A stretch of DNA of 64,000 nucleotides from Protonemura montana (Eukaryota; Arthropoda; Insecta; Plecoptera; Nemouridae): contig OX387608.1 of NCBI GenBank assembly GCA_947568835.1, forward strand, positions 9,772,001-9,836,000, in the 5' to 3' direction. Shown piece after piece: positions 1 through 11,685 of this stretch. The notes beneath the pieces are model-generated. The model was not told the DNA's origin, ran no database searches, and saw nothing but the letters and a program-made list of their open reading frames with translations. Every line of letters starts with the position of its first letter. The first letter of the stretch is position 1. The position numbers and the translations under genes were made by a program.

Positions 1-81
1 GAAGACTAAGATTTAGTAAAAAACCTTTATCTACATCAGATAAATAAGAACAAATTGTGTTATTATGCTAGTTTTTTCCAA

Positions 82-425
82 TGTTTGCTTCCGAGATGTG
101 CCACACCGAAGTTAAGCAAAACTGTGCAGGGTCAGTTATTGGATGGGTGACCATCGTACACATGACCAGTCCTGTTCGGGAGAGAGGTTGAAGGGATAAA
201 AGTTAGAACAAATTAATTCGCCTTGCTTATCAACCTCTCGACAGCATGGATTTATGATGGAATCCTGCTGTTTGCGTTTTACAGTCCTTTGGAAGGGACG
301 TTAAGCCGGTGGTCCCCTTTGTGCTCTTCGACAGGACGAGGCTACGTGCCCGCAACAGGTTTCCTCTCCTCACTTAGGGGCAAGGTTACGTTTATCATTA
401 TCATCATCATCATCATCATCATCAT
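82..425 (+). repeat. 5S-rRNA-derived SINE (SINE3-like), copy 1
   Basis: The head (about 87-190) matches the internal Pol III promoter of 5S rRNA: a GAAGTTAAGCAA block like the 5S A box and TTGGATGGGTGACC like the C box. It is followed by the family body (CAACCTCTCGACAGCATGG, then TAAGCCGGTGGTCCCCTT and CTTCGACAGGA). The same body recurs at 7046, 23508, 37885, 52245 and 59350. The copy ends in an (ATC)n microsatellite at about 396-425. The start is damaged, so it is probably old and inactive. Confidence 0.8.
396..425. repeat. (ATC)n microsatellite
   Basis: A run of ATC/TCA triplets lies directly 3' of the 5S-derived SINE and is probably its expanded tail. The histidine, isoleucine or methionine runs it gives in conceptual translations are artefacts. 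Confidence 0.9.
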
Positions 426-2665
426 CCACTTATTCATCGATGCCATTGAACCAGTACTGCAGGGCCCGCAGAAGGCCCTGTAGGCTGGAGCCCTGTAGGC
501 TGGGGGCCTACAGAACAGAGATAACTCTACAACTATGCTACGTTCATCTTTTTGCAGTGTTAGCAATATGATATTCTTAATTATCTTCGTCGTAACACCG
601 TCGCTTGCACGAGGGCGCAAGAAAAAAATTAGAAGAAATGGAATTAGAAAAAAATAAATTGCCAAGTATTTTGAAACATAAATATATACTTTAATAACAT
701 GTGAAGGTCAAACAACTTCGAAAACATCTTGCTGTTCTGTCCATGTGGCCACGTAATACGGCATGGTGTAAAAAATTTGACCAAGCGAGTGGCAGCCCTG
801 TGCAAATGAACATCCTACTTTTCAATGCCTCAGATGTCGTGTTCGTGGTATCGCTGTAAGCCGTATCTAGTTTGTCTCGATGGAAATTACTGTCTAGCCA
901 ATTTTCTATAATGACGATGTGTGTGATTATGTAGTGACGACTTAAGACATTAGGCAAAAGTGAATTAAAAATTCTGTAATAATACGGCTTATTAATTTCG
1001 AACGTAACTTTTTCCTTGACCATCTCTCAGTTCATTTTGCTTGCTCTTACGCGTGCTAATATTGTATTAGCATAATTCTTATATTATATTGCTTTATAAT
1101 TATTACGATGACGAGATTTATACAATTTTTTCTTTTTATGTATCACATGCAACACATGTATATTACAGTCAAATAAATTAAACCTTGGACTCGAAAAACG
1201 TTTAAAAATGTTGCGATTTTTTATTATAAATGACGCACAGTTTTTACAGCGGGCCCTGTGTCATTGACCTAATGGCGTCGGATGTTTAATTATATTCCTC
1301 TCTGTGGTTTAATTGAGTAAAACACAAAAAAGGTTAAGGAAAAGGTTCAAGCGGAACAGATTAAAAGAAAAACGTTTAATACCCAAAACGTTATCATATG
1401 TTTTGACCATGATTAATCTACCTGTAACTGAAACCACGATGCAAAAAAAGGTGACATAATGTCCAACAAAATAACAACAAAAACAATCGAATGCCTACGC
1501 AATCATTCATGCTGACCAATAAGGTTACATCACAGACCTTGATCTTGAGACTTGAATAAGAATAATTGTGAAAAAGCACACAACAATGTTTTAATTCAAG
1601 TGTGTTGCAATTCAAAAAGTCGCTCACCTTGATTAAGTTTTATTCGTTCGTCGATTCGGAGTATTTTTTATTTATTACCATAACCTACAGGTTATGTGAA
1701 GATAGGCATCTACATGTCTAGCACGTTCTGAGATCAGGCCACCAAGATTGTCTGAGCCCCGGTGCTAACAGCACCTGATAACCAGAAAATTGCAATCGCC
1801 GGTGAGAGTAAAACGGGGTTAACCACGAATTACCGTATTACGGAAATTGCATCCGAGATGCACTCATGGTTTGAAAAGGAAAAGTAATGAGATCTGACAG
1901 TCACAGGCGAATGCAAAAGAAGGAAACTCGGGAAAGAAAGTTATCTACCTAATTATTATTGTAGGGTTTAGCGGCAAGTCAGCTACTAGGCTATTTGTGC
2001 CGAATTATCTATCTAAGAATGTGAGTAATACACTGACATATTATTTAAATTGCAAATGTTTGCAATAGATAAATAAATAATGCAATCATAAAAAAAAAGG
2101 GGGAATACAATATTTATTAACGTATCGGGGCTTGAGGCTGTTATATATTTTAAACGGCTTTTAAAACCGCCATAAAAAAGCAGAATGTAATTGATATAGA
2201 TTTTTTTTTTTCATTTTTTTTTTGTTCAACTGTCTGTAAGGTATTCCACTCTTGAAGGAGAGTGATTTTTCAAATCAGGTCCACTGAAAACAGGACATGG
2301 GGCTAAATTTAAGGAATGCGTAACAAAACGTTGCAAAATTTACTTGCTTTACAGAGAAACAAGGAATTCTCATTGAACGTTCGTGCAATGCATCTTTATA
2401 TTGCTTCCTTACTGTTGCTCGAACCAATGTCAAGGGCTGATTGATTAGTTGAAGGCCATAACTGGTCGTATAGCGTCTGTGAGTGGGTGAGTTTGTAAGT
2501 GAATGATGATAATTGAAGAGCCTAACACCATTAGACGTGATTACACACAGGGTCCGTAGTCGAAAGCGTGCGTCGTTAAACACCACAAATCAATAAGACT
2601 GGTTCTAGCCCCACGTGTGGCGCCAGAGGGTAGGAGAAACTGGAAAGGCACCGATTGAGTCTCAC
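426..2665. other. Non-coding stretch left of the ABCG Walker A exon
   Basis: It presumably belongs to an intron of the minus-strand ABCG gene, whose later exons must lie before position 1; I found no exon encoding the Q-loop or signature motif here. It holds SINE tail fragments near 1210-1275 (minus) and 2470-2592 (plus). A degenerate copy of the hairpin-SINE leader motif (TTGCAAATGTTTGCAA) lies near 2048. Confidence 0.5.
2470..2592 (+). repeat. 3' tail fragment of the 5S-derived SINE
   Basis: The segment ends in GTGCGTCGTTAAACACCAC, preceded by ACACAGGGTCCGTAGTCGAA. It matches the tail of the full copy at 59350-59700 (ACACAGGATCCGTTGTCAAA, then GTGCGTCGTTAAAC). The 5S-like head is missing. 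Confidence 0.6.
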
Positions 2666-2786
2666 CTGTAGCCGGAAATAGCGTTTAGCAGGCTGCTCTT
2701 GCCCGCCCCCGAAGGACCCATGATGGCCGATAACTGGCCGGGTCGGAAACGTCCGCTCACATTCCTCAGGATCGTTTTTGGTCGCC
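2666..2786 (-). CDS. ABCG exon 2 (Walker A)
   Basis: 121 bp. The acceptor GATCTGCAG precedes 2786; the donor GTGAGA follows 2666. It encodes the strand leading to Walker A and [17 protein letters not shown]. The phases (two bases in, two bases out) fit the start exon at 9836-9896. Confidence 0.92.
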
Positions 2787-5700
2787 CTGCAGATCACAAG
2801 TACTTGGTTATGTAAGGGAAATTTCATGTAATTCTGGTTTTAATTTTTATAGATGAGGGCAGGTTACGATTAGTATTAATTTGAATGCCAGGTTGGAATT
2901 CCTATACAAACACATTTATGTCAGATTTTTTAATTCTTCTACTCCATTGTTGGCGCTATAGTAACGTAACAAAAATGTGACGGTGACATAAATAATTGCA
3001 TCGACCCAAATCATTGTCAAGACAGTAAGCTGAAGATTGGGTGTCGTAACAGTGACACGGAGTTGGGATGAGGGTGTCACTTCTTGATTTTTGGTACTTC
3101 AAGGACTACTGGAACGATGAACAAATCCCCGATTTTAGACCTTAAAATATGTTTTTTTTTATCCTAATGCGGTTGAATTCTTTAAAGATTTTGGGGCCGC
3201 AATTTTACTTTATCTTACCGAGACCGAAATCGCATTGCAGCGAAGTCAATGATATTATGGTACTCAAGACAGAGTGCAATTCAAATGCATGCCCTCAGCT
3301 GTCAGTGAAGGTTTATACGCAATTTTAATTTATAGCTGTTCTGTAATAGTATTCAATTTTACGGCATGAATGGTAAAAATGGAATATGTACAGAAACGCG
3401 TTAATTGTCCGATGAAAGTGAAAAACCTTTTTTAATTACGAGCCTGCACGCTATTGTCGTAACATATTGTTGTGTAAATACACAATTAAAGCATTGCTAT
3501 TGCTGTATCTTGTTATCTAATATTTCATTAATTAGGTAATAAGGTTAGTTAGAAACGATTGTTTAGAAAGAAAATAATGATTTTACAGTTCACGCACTTG
3601 ATTTTTTTTCACTTCTTTTGAATTACATTGTTTATGGACTGCTATAATTGAACATACGAAGTCCGGTAGGTGTACATCCTTTTACGCCGATTAATCAATA
3701 TAACTGTAACGTTTAATTTTTATTAAATATGCTTTGCAATATGGCTTCGTTTGAACCTAATATGCTAACTTTGGAAGAGGAGTAACAGAAAGTACTATCT
3801 CTTCTTTTTGAATATAAACAAATTAAAAAATATTTAGCTATAACATTTTCAGGGTCAGAACCATTAAAAAAAAAAATGCCAACGCACAGCCTTTCAGCTC
3901 TTGTTGCGAATTGCAAGGCTGTTTGTCCAAATTTGTATTGTGAGCTCTTATTTCCTGATAATTATATAGTAATTAATATAAGGAAATGTCATTCAACATG
4001 ATTGTAATGGGAACCTATGCATTTATCCTATCTGGTCAACAAACCCAGTATAAAAGCAAAAAAAAAAAGGGAAATAGACGATAAAAGACACTGTAGGGAA
4101 CTCTTTTATATCCCATGATCGATAATGTTGGGGTAATAAAGAAATATAATAATTAAGCTAGAAATAGTTGATTCAAAACCACGGACCTAAAATAACTACG
4201 CAGGACGTGCATCTCTGTGTACCAATGAATGAGTTATGCCAACGGAAGTTGAATGTAATCGAGGGGCAACCCGGAATATTTCAGCAATCTTCCTTCTTTA
4301 AAAAATAATAAACAACAATAATTAGAGCTAGTTTTAGAATGAAATCTTATTTAAATTGCAAACGCTTGCAATGCGCGGGGTATTTTATTATTATCAACAC
4401 TATAACCGTCTCAAAAATTGATGCCCAAACGCGGATTGAACATACTGGTGGAGATCGGGGTTCGAGTCCGCGTTTGGGCATCAATTTTTGAGACGGTTAT
4501 AGTGTTGATAATAATAATTAAACAAAAAAGAGCTAGTTTTAATTGTGAAATAGCAGGTAGCCACAAGATATCGAACTACGAGTGCAGGAAACATAGAATA
4601 TGACCGCCTCGCAATCCAACCGGAAATGCGTAACTAACTATATTAGCCGTCATTCAATCGCGTTGTAAATCCTGCAAAAGGAGGCTTAAACATCGTTCTT
4701 CTGTTTTTCTCTGGGCAGCAAAATAGAAGAACTAGGTTCCAGTCTCTTTGGTCCTGCAGTTTTAGGTCCTTGGTAAAACAAAATCATTGATTTCAAAGTG
4801 GCTAAGGTTCGGCTTTACTAAAATATCAACTCATAATTATAGTGTTTGTTGAAACTGTTGCTATGGTGACTTTCAAGCACATGCAGTGAAATTCAGATGT
4901 TTCTGTGAGCGAGAGGTCCAAATTATAGTTGAACATTTTGGTAAAACTCAACCTAAGTAATCTATAATTACTGATCAGCATACACCGAGTCGTTTATCGT
5001 TACCTATATGGTGATGCGTGATAGTGAATGCAAGTTGAACAAGTCATCGTAGATGCATAAATCTGCATAATTAAAGGCACGCACGTGATGCAAGTTTTTA
5101 TATGAATCAGGTTTTAAGTGGTTCGCACGTGTAGAAACAACGCTTTACTTAATAAAAAAAAATCGGTGATAACCATCGGTATTTTCAATCTACGATAGCG
5201 CTAAATCTGATTTAAATTTCAAACGCTTGGAATACCACCCTCTCAAAAATTGATTCCCGTTTTGGCATCAATTTTTTGAGAGGGTGGTAGTGTTCCTAAT
5301 AAGAAAATACAATAGCACTAATGTCAAACAATTCTCGAGAAAAATTTCCACCAAATGGCTACTTTACTGACAAAAATGGAGTATGCTGCTAGGGGTTTTT
5401 CGAGTGTTAAGACACTGCATTTTAATTTATCTCGCAGATTACTCGCATTTGAAACTGATTCACACATAATCGATATTTATTAATGCTAACCTCACTATTG
5501 AGTTACATAAATCGATATTTTAAGTCGTAATTATTTAATTGAATTGAGGTTTGTCAAAAATTACGGCCGCAAGCGCCATCGGGTGGCGCCTACCGTTATC
5601 ACGTGTTACCGGCTCGAATTGTTACACTAACGCTGGCCCTCTTACTGTGCCAATAAACTCTAACACAAATCCGACAGATTGTTATCAATCTGTAAATGGT

Positions 5701-8700
5701 CAATGGTAAATGGTCAATTAAGAATAAATAAAATATTATTATTATTATAATTATTATTATTATATAATTCTCTTGCAAATGATGCGAATAAAATTAACGT
5801 GAGATGCTCGTGAGAAATTAAAAAAAAAAAAAATGAGAATGGGGTAATATAATATTGGTATATATCAGGAAAAGTCGTGGCCAACGGCATGCAAGCAGAT
5901 ATAATTTCAATATAATAAACTCTTGCATCAATTGGCAAGGTGTCATTACTTGGTAATTATAACGTTGATGGCAGCTGTCACGCAAATTGCTCTAATCGCA
6001 TGATGGTTTACTGGCAATTGTTTTGACGTTAAGCGATAATGTGATGCAAAACAAAAGAACAAGATTCCGTGCTCCTAAATTGACAAATAATGATTACTTA
6101 CACTCTTGATTGCCGTAAGATATTTATATATTTTTATAATAAGTATTTATTATCATTAAGGGGTGTTAATTGCATATTTAATATGACATAAGTAAATTTT
6201 TTATTCAACCATGGATATGCTTACCTCATAAACGTCATAACCTCTCTTTTCTGAAAAGGACAGCAAAAAAATCGAACCTTCTCTGTAACATTGAGGTTAC
6301 GTATACTCCATTCGTAAATATATATTTTTTATTTTGATTATTTAGGTAATAGTCATTACACATTCAAAGCATGTTTATATTTGGAAAGTAAACATGATCG
6401 CCACCTGGTTGTTGATATGTGGTATTTTGAAGCATAAAGTATTCAAGCATCATCGGCATCACAGGTAAAATATTAAAATTTTGTTCGCAAACCCCGGCCT
6501 TCAGTAGTTGCGGCAGATTTTGGTTCTGAAGTGTGCATTATGCAAGGTGCATGTCTCTCTTCCGGGACATTTTGATGTTCACCATTGGATTTTATTGCAT
6601 TTTTAAGTGCGCCTTTTATTGATTGCAAAAGTTATATCAATAAAGTACTACTAAAAATTGTGTAAAATTATCCGAAAATTACGATTGCGGAAATGATTGA
6701 CTGAGGGCACTTTCTCGCGACTTTCAACTAATTGGAATGATTGATTTTTTGGAAAAATATAATTTCGGTTATGCAATGAAGCTCGATCTGACTTACGGTT
6801 AACACCAGTGTTTGATCAATAATTATTCCACAAGACAGTCTCTTAAAACTGTACCCTCCATGGTGTACCAAAAGTCGTTCACAAAAACTTGAAAATATTT
6901 CCACTTAATTGCGTATTTCCACTTACTCCCACTTAATTTACCTGTTCAAACACCTTTTCACAAACGGCAAGTCTCATTAAGTCGTTAAATTGGGTTCAAT
7001 TTATAATTATTTGGAAGTAATTTATCATGTGTACACATTCATATCATGTTGTCGTGTTGGAAACACCGGTTCTCATGAGATAACGAAAGTTAAGCAACAC
7101 TGCGCTAAGACATGCATTGAATGGGTGACCATCATACACATGACTTATTCTGTTCGGGATAGAGTTTGGACTTTGGAGGGATGAAAGTTAGTAGAACAAC
7201 TTCATTCGCTGTGCTTATCAACCTCTCGACAGCATGGATTTGTGGAGGAATCCTGCTGTTTGAGTTGTACCGTCCTTCAGAAGGCACTTTAAGCCGATTG
7301 ACCTGTAACTATGTGACATATGGGTATGATTTGAAAACTTATAAATCGGAGCTGTCTTTATTTGCTATATTTGAAAGCCACTGCAGAAAAAGTTACTTTT
7401 TAAAAATAGCATACAAGTTATACTAGCAATACAGTTTTATAAAATCGACAAATACTTAACTGTAGAAGGGTTATTAAAATTTACGAAAACTGACGCATTT
7501 GAAGAAAAAAACTAAAAAAAACAGTCTTTTATTGTAAAAATATTCTAAATAGTACAAGCCTATAAAGCCTCGTGCCTATATCTCAAAAAGACTTTAAAAA
7601 TTGTTTAGTATGTAATTTTGATGATTATAACTACTAGAAAAATAAACTACACGCCTGGTCATTGTCAAGCTGCTAAGTGAAGTGGACTTAAATTAATGGT
7701 AATTGTCAACCATACGTAAGACTTGAATTCGAAAACGTTGCATGACACCAACATTACTAGGTAGTGAGTACAAATTTAAATTTCTTCCCCATGTATCCAT
7801 AATGTGTACGTTCTCTGTTGCACAATGCAAGCATGACCTCAGTATGGAATCCTATTTGGACTTGAACTCAACTAAAAATACTTAATGAAGCGAAATAACT
7901 AGTACTTTTCCTTGACCTTAAAGCGAAAAATGCAGTCGAGAGCGACCACTTTGCACCGGAATTAATTAAAGAGTCTTTGCTGGCTATCGGCTAATATGCC
8001 ATTGACAATCTTTTGCACTGCATGCTTGCAGTAAGACGGGTTTTTTTTCACTGTCTTCTAGACTCTAATTAAACTGCATTTTTATGGTTTTAAGGTTTCA
8101 AAAAAATCAAGTCAACCGAACGGTTTGGCGTGTTGGAAACACCGGTTCTCATGAGATCACCGAAGTTAAACAACACTGCGCTGAGCCAGGTATTGGATGG
8201 GTGACCATCATAAACATGACCAGTTCTGATCGGGTCCAATACCTGATCTAGGGCAGTGATGCTTATTTTCGGTGATCTCACGAGAACCGGTGTTTCCAGC
8301 ACGCCAAACCGTTTGGTGTCTGTGTGGGTCACAGTTCCATGCCCATTCAGTAAACGTTGGGAGCTGTTGTTCATTGTGTCCACATGCTCTATTATTTTGG
8401 CAATGTCACGTACAAGTAGGAACACAATGGCCGAATAGTTTGAAGGCGAAAGCTGAAGATTTGTGTGACAATTGTTTGGTAATCGATTATGACAATTGAT
8501 TCTCTGTAGCACTTCATGTTAACGATATACTATTACGAAATTGGAATCAATTCAATTTCCTGTATGTGTGCGTGTGTATTTCGTGTGTGTTCGTCAATTT
8601 CGTGTACACATTACTACTACGGATTTGTGGCTTATCGCTTTGACGGATGAGCGTTAATTATGATATTTAAAAGTTTTTCAATACAAAACAGTATTTTTTC

Positions 8701-9896
8701 TCAAGATATTATAAACCTTTTTTAAGAGTGCCCCAAATAAATGTGCTAGATTCTGTAAAAATTTGGTAAATACATGGATTAGAATAAATTTTCGGTTGAA
8801 TAAGACGTAATAACTGCTATAAATGTGGATTATTTTCAACGAAACACAGGAAAATATTTTAATTTGTCACGACTTTTTGTCACAAAGGAAATTACTGTAA
8901 CAATGTCACTGTCAGAGATTGCTATTTTCTCGCTCATTGTTACCAAAAGAGTTGCTTTAAAAAAACGCTATGAATATATTCAAGTGTGATACTTAATGAT
9001 ATCAATAAAAATGGCAACATCAATGTTATGAAAGTTATTTTGTAGATTCACTTCTTATCTATTCTTATCTAACCTAGCGAAAAGTAAGCGAGAGCAATTA
9101 AAAAAGTAGTTGCACGTGGAACGTGCCACAATAAGTAAGACTTAAGTCAAAGCGCGATCAAAATTATGTCCAGGGACCGCAAAAAATTGCACTTTAGATA
9201 TTTGTGCTATTTCTAGATATTTAGATCTAGATATTTCTGTATAAACTAAAAAAAACATAGTCATTTTTTTAACTGATAGTAAGCCAATATCATACTTGCA
9301 ATTCAATATATACCAGAAAGTAACGCTGCCAACAGCTTAGGAGATTGGGACAAGATTATAAATAGTCGAAAAAAAATGTCACGGTACAGAAAGTTGCAAC
9401 TTTTTATGAGTTTTCAAAGCTCGACATAGAAAAAAAACGACAAAACGTATGATTTTATTTTTGGTAAATCCTAAAACTATAGAGAAAATGTTGGGTAAAT
9501 GAGATAAATTTATGGCCGGAAGACAATAAGTAAGTGAAAAATTGAAAGTTTGCAATTCAAACGTGATTGCGTCTGTTTATTACGTTGTAATTGCCTATAA
9601 AACCACTAAATAAGCAAATATATATGTGAACCATATAAATGAACCAACTGGGAAGAGCTACAATTTTTTAATTTTTTTGTAAATTTTGATTAGTTATCTT
9701 CTGTAGATTTTGCTGATAAACGCTCAAAAGTCTAATGCTGTTAAAAAAAAACACCGTTTCACCAAAGTGCCGAAAAATTTCGTTGCCACGCTCATTCATC
9801 CAAAACTAAATAATAATAGCAATTTATTAACATACCTTTCGATTTCCATCTTGGTCCTGGAATAGTGAAGCTCAAATCTTTAAATTCAACGTCCAT
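2666..9896 (-). CDS. ABCG-family half transporter, 5' part (two coding exons, continues off the left edge)
   Basis: Two minus-strand exons join in phase: 9836-9896 (start exon, ends phase 1) and 2666-2786 (starts by completing a Gly codon, ends phase 2), with GT-AG borders. The product begins [17 protein letters not shown], the first beta strand of an ABCG nucleotide-binding domain. After the junction come [20 protein letters not shown] and the Walker A motif GPSGAGKSS, then LLNAISGY. The VEFKDLS start, the KTIL repeat and this Walker A are typical of the ABCG1/ABCG4/White group, which exports sterols, lipids or pigment precursors. Family members usually have 30-100 residues before this point; here the ATG sits almost on the domain, so another first exon could exist. 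Q-loop, signature, Walker B and membrane segments are not in the window. ABCG subfamily is confident; the exact member is not. Confidence 0.88.
4337..4528 (+). mobile_element. Hairpin SINE with tRNA-like core, copy 1, with 13-bp target-site duplication
   Basis: The element is flanked by perfect direct repeats AGAGCTAGTTTTA (4324-4336 and 4529-4541), the mark of LINE-type retrotransposition. It starts with a leader containing TTGCAAACGCTTGCAATGCG. Two arms of about 50 bp follow in inverted orientation (about 4385-4434 and 4471-4519), reading TTATTATTATCAACAC outward. The loop side carries GGTTCGAGTCC, a Pol III B box, and acceptor-stem-like TGCCCAA/TTGGGCA. The 3' end is ATAATAATAATTAA. Near-perfect arms suggest a young insertion. 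Confidence 0.8.
5205..5311 (+). mobile_element. Hairpin SINE, short copy 2
   Basis: It has the same leader (TTTCAAACGCTTGGAAT) and an inverted repeat (TACCACCCTCTCAAAAATTG against CAATTTTTTGAGAGGGTGGT) around a short loop containing the TTTTGGCA half of the acceptor stem. Flanks ATAGCGCTAA (5195-5204) and ATAGCACTAA (5312-5321) look like a target-site duplication with one change. The right flank is also the terminal repeat of the adjoining MITE, so the SINE seems to have landed in that MITE. Confidence 0.65.
5312..5665 (+). repeat. MITE (CGCCATCGGGTGG family), copy 1
   Basis: The family body includes GACAAAAATGG, CTCGCAGATTACTCGCATTT, ATTTATTAATGCTAACCTC, GCAAGCGCCATCGGGTGGC and GTTACCGGCTCG. 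Better-preserved copies show terminal inverted repeats of about 50 bp (GAGTTTATAGGTATAGTC, then AGCGCTAATGTTAAAC). No coding capacity. Confidence 0.75.
7046..7303 (+). repeat. 5S-rRNA-derived SINE, copy 2 (3' truncated)
   Basis: The head has ACACCGGTTCTCATGAGAT, GTTAAGCAACACTGCGC and TGAATGGGTGACCATCATAC. The body has ATCAACCTCTCGACAGCATG and GGAGGAATCCTGCTGTTTG. It breaks off soon after TTTAAGCCG. Confidence 0.8.
8118..8317. repeat. Fold-back made of two inverted 5S-like SINE heads
   Basis: The left arm (about 8118-8198, plus) reads CGGTTTGGCGTGTTGGAAAC through the 5S-like A-box and C-box blocks. The right arm (about 8233-8317) is its reverse complement and ends in CACGCCAAACCGTTTGG. The arms are separated by about 35 bp that include the start of the SINE body (CATGACCAGTTCTGATCGGG). 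ORFs across it on both strands are by-products of the palindrome. Confidence 0.8.
9836..9896 (-). CDS. ABCG exon 1 with start codon
   Basis: The ATG at 9896-9894 is preceded by GAAGAAA, giving a good initiation context (A at -3, G at +4). It encodes 20 residues, [20 protein letters not shown], plus one base. The donor AAAG|GTATGT is strong and the phase matches exon 2. Confidence 0.85.
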
Positions 9897-10420
9897 TTTC
9901 TTCTTTCTGCAGTTCGACAAAGTCTGTCACTTCACTAGCCACCTTCTATGCTATAGTCTTCGATCGTTACAACAATCGATTACGTCGCATTACGAACTGA
10001 ACATTGCACTTCCACTCGCGTGATTAAAACCAACAATAAAATTTCGCAAAAACAACGCACATAGAGAAATTCAAAGCGCAATCGTTTCGAAAATCATTCA
10101 ACCCACACGATAAGATTTCACCATAATTATTGAAACCAAAAAAAAAATCAAGAAATACAAATCCGACGACGCGGAAACACAAGCTTTGTTTCCCAGCTAG
10201 CAAAAATTCGTGCTGTGCTCGATGAAGTGTAGCTTGGCGGACCGTCTAATATGTTGGTCACCATCCGAGGAAGACGTTCAACGGCGAGGTCCATTCGCGA
10301 ACTGGCTTCGACATCGCAATCGGCAATTCACCAGGGACCTCGGACTAGCGCTCTTCTCGCTTCTCGAATACACCTCTATAAAACACACAGACTAAACAAT
10401 AGAACGCTTGGCAAAAAAAA
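9897..10420 (-). promoter_or_regulatory. Probable 5'UTR and promoter of the ABCG gene
   Basis: The sequence just upstream of the ABCG ATG becomes more GC-rich at about 10200-10400. A TATA-like CTCTATAAAACACAC lies on the plus strand near 10373; its complement is TTTTATAG on the minus strand. Short ORFs of about 60-75 codons occur here on the plus strand but resemble nothing known. Promoter assignment is by position only. Confidence 0.35.
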
Positions 10421-10926
10421 AATTGTAGCGTGCACGCGGTCACATGAGAAAATCTACTTTCCTTGTCATTATTAACACATCGGAGGAAGATTTAAAAAAA
10501 ATAAACGAAATAGATTCACTTAATGTAACTTTACCTAATGCCTGCTCAAGTCTGTAATTAAAAGACGACTGGCGATACGGTTACGCTTGGATACCTTCTA
10601 TCACGTGCTTTCCGTGATTAGTATTTTTAATTAGAACTGTGGGTAATGTTAAAGCAGGAAACAATTCCCACTTCCCAGGTGACATGCCCGGATGCGCGAG
10701 TATCGCATAATTTAGTTAAATAATTGTCAGTTTTGTTTCAAAACGACCTATATTGTACCTAGAGTTGTTGCAATGGGACGGTGTATTATAAATGACTTTG
10801 ACAATTGGACGGATTATTGCATTTGTCATTTCCGTATAGGCGGACCAATGTCAGGGGTAAAACAAATACAATTTTATTTGACTTTTCAGCTTTGATCAGA
10901 TCGATTCGTGACGAAATAATTCAATT

Positions 10927-11058
10927 TATACTCGTTTCGAGTGCCCCGCACTGCGCGTTTAGGTGTGCTGATGACGAAATCTCGACGCCGGCGTAATCGC
11001 GATGTCGTCATCAATTCAGATTCATCGCGCTTGGTGCGTAACACTTGAAACGAGCATA
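10927..11058. repeat. Imperfect inverted repeat (small fold-back)
   Basis: The outer arms TATACTCGTTTCGAGTG (10927-10943) and CACTTGAAACGAGCATA (11042-11058) are inverted. Inner segments GATGACGA and TCGTCATC also pair. It may be a degenerate MITE; no relative was found in the window. Confidence 0.5.
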
Positions 11059-11670
11059 CAAGATTTCTGGCTTCACATAGGAAGTGGTTTTACCACTTAA
11101 AAGATGAAAAAATCGTGAAACTGAATCTGAATCCTTTTAGAAATTTTTGCAGCTTCGCTCCTAGCTTCCATTAATAATCTACTGTTGTTGTTTTGAAGCT
11201 ATGTTGTCGTGTAAAAATTAACATAATTCGCCAGACATCGTATTAATATTCTGATTCGTTCCTTTCGTCCTGACCAAAGACTATACTGACCTTCAGCTAG
11301 TGTGTGCGTGTGTCAGAGACGTCGTCCCATATTTCGGGTAATTCCGTTCTCACCGCGGCAGCATGTTTGACATGTCTAATCTATAATAATAATCACTATG
11401 ATTTCTGATTGGCATTCAGAGTTTGCTGTTCCGGTAGCCGCAATTATTTTTTAACGATTTAGCGACATTTTACAACCGCCAATTGCTATAGATGCGTAAA
11501 GATGCATCTCAGAGGTGATCACAAAATGCTGAAAAATTACTGAGGTGATGAGAAAGTTTGGAACACGTTGACGTTCAATTCTTCACTCTGTTTTTTTAAC
11601 TCTGGGTGCTGTATAATAAACGTTCAATGGTTTAATTAACAGATGTATGGTGAAATTTATTAAATAATCA

Positions 11671-11685
11671 GGGGGGGGGGGGGGG
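11671..11685. repeat. Poly-G run (15 nt)
   Basis: Homopolymer run of G. A similar 12-G run occurs at 44776-44787 and an 11-C run at 27817-27827. Confidence 0.95.

Larger units (their letters stand above)
2787..9835 (-). other. ABCG intron 1, repeat-rich
   Basis: A 7-kb phase-1 intron with no coding evidence. It contains two hairpin SINEs (4337-4528 and 5205-5311), a MITE (5312-5665), an ATT-rich microsatellite (about 5736-5765), a 5S-derived SINE (7046-7303) and a fold-back of the 5S-like head (8118-8317). A diverged dispersed repeat lies at about 4840-4965 and is shared with 11870-11990 and 56722-56850. Confidence 0.75.

Noticed and set aside
82-190. Functional 5S rRNA gene
   Set aside because: Only the promoter-like portion resembles 5S rRNA, and it is fused to the SINE body.
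4420-4500. Functional tRNA gene
   Set aside because: A B box and acceptor-like halves are present but the cloverleaf is incomplete and sits inside a SINE with target-site duplications.
8090-8512. 140-codon minus-strand ORF with overlapping plus-strand ORFs
   Set aside because: It lies on the inverted 5S-like SINE heads; the palindrome produces similar frames on both strands.
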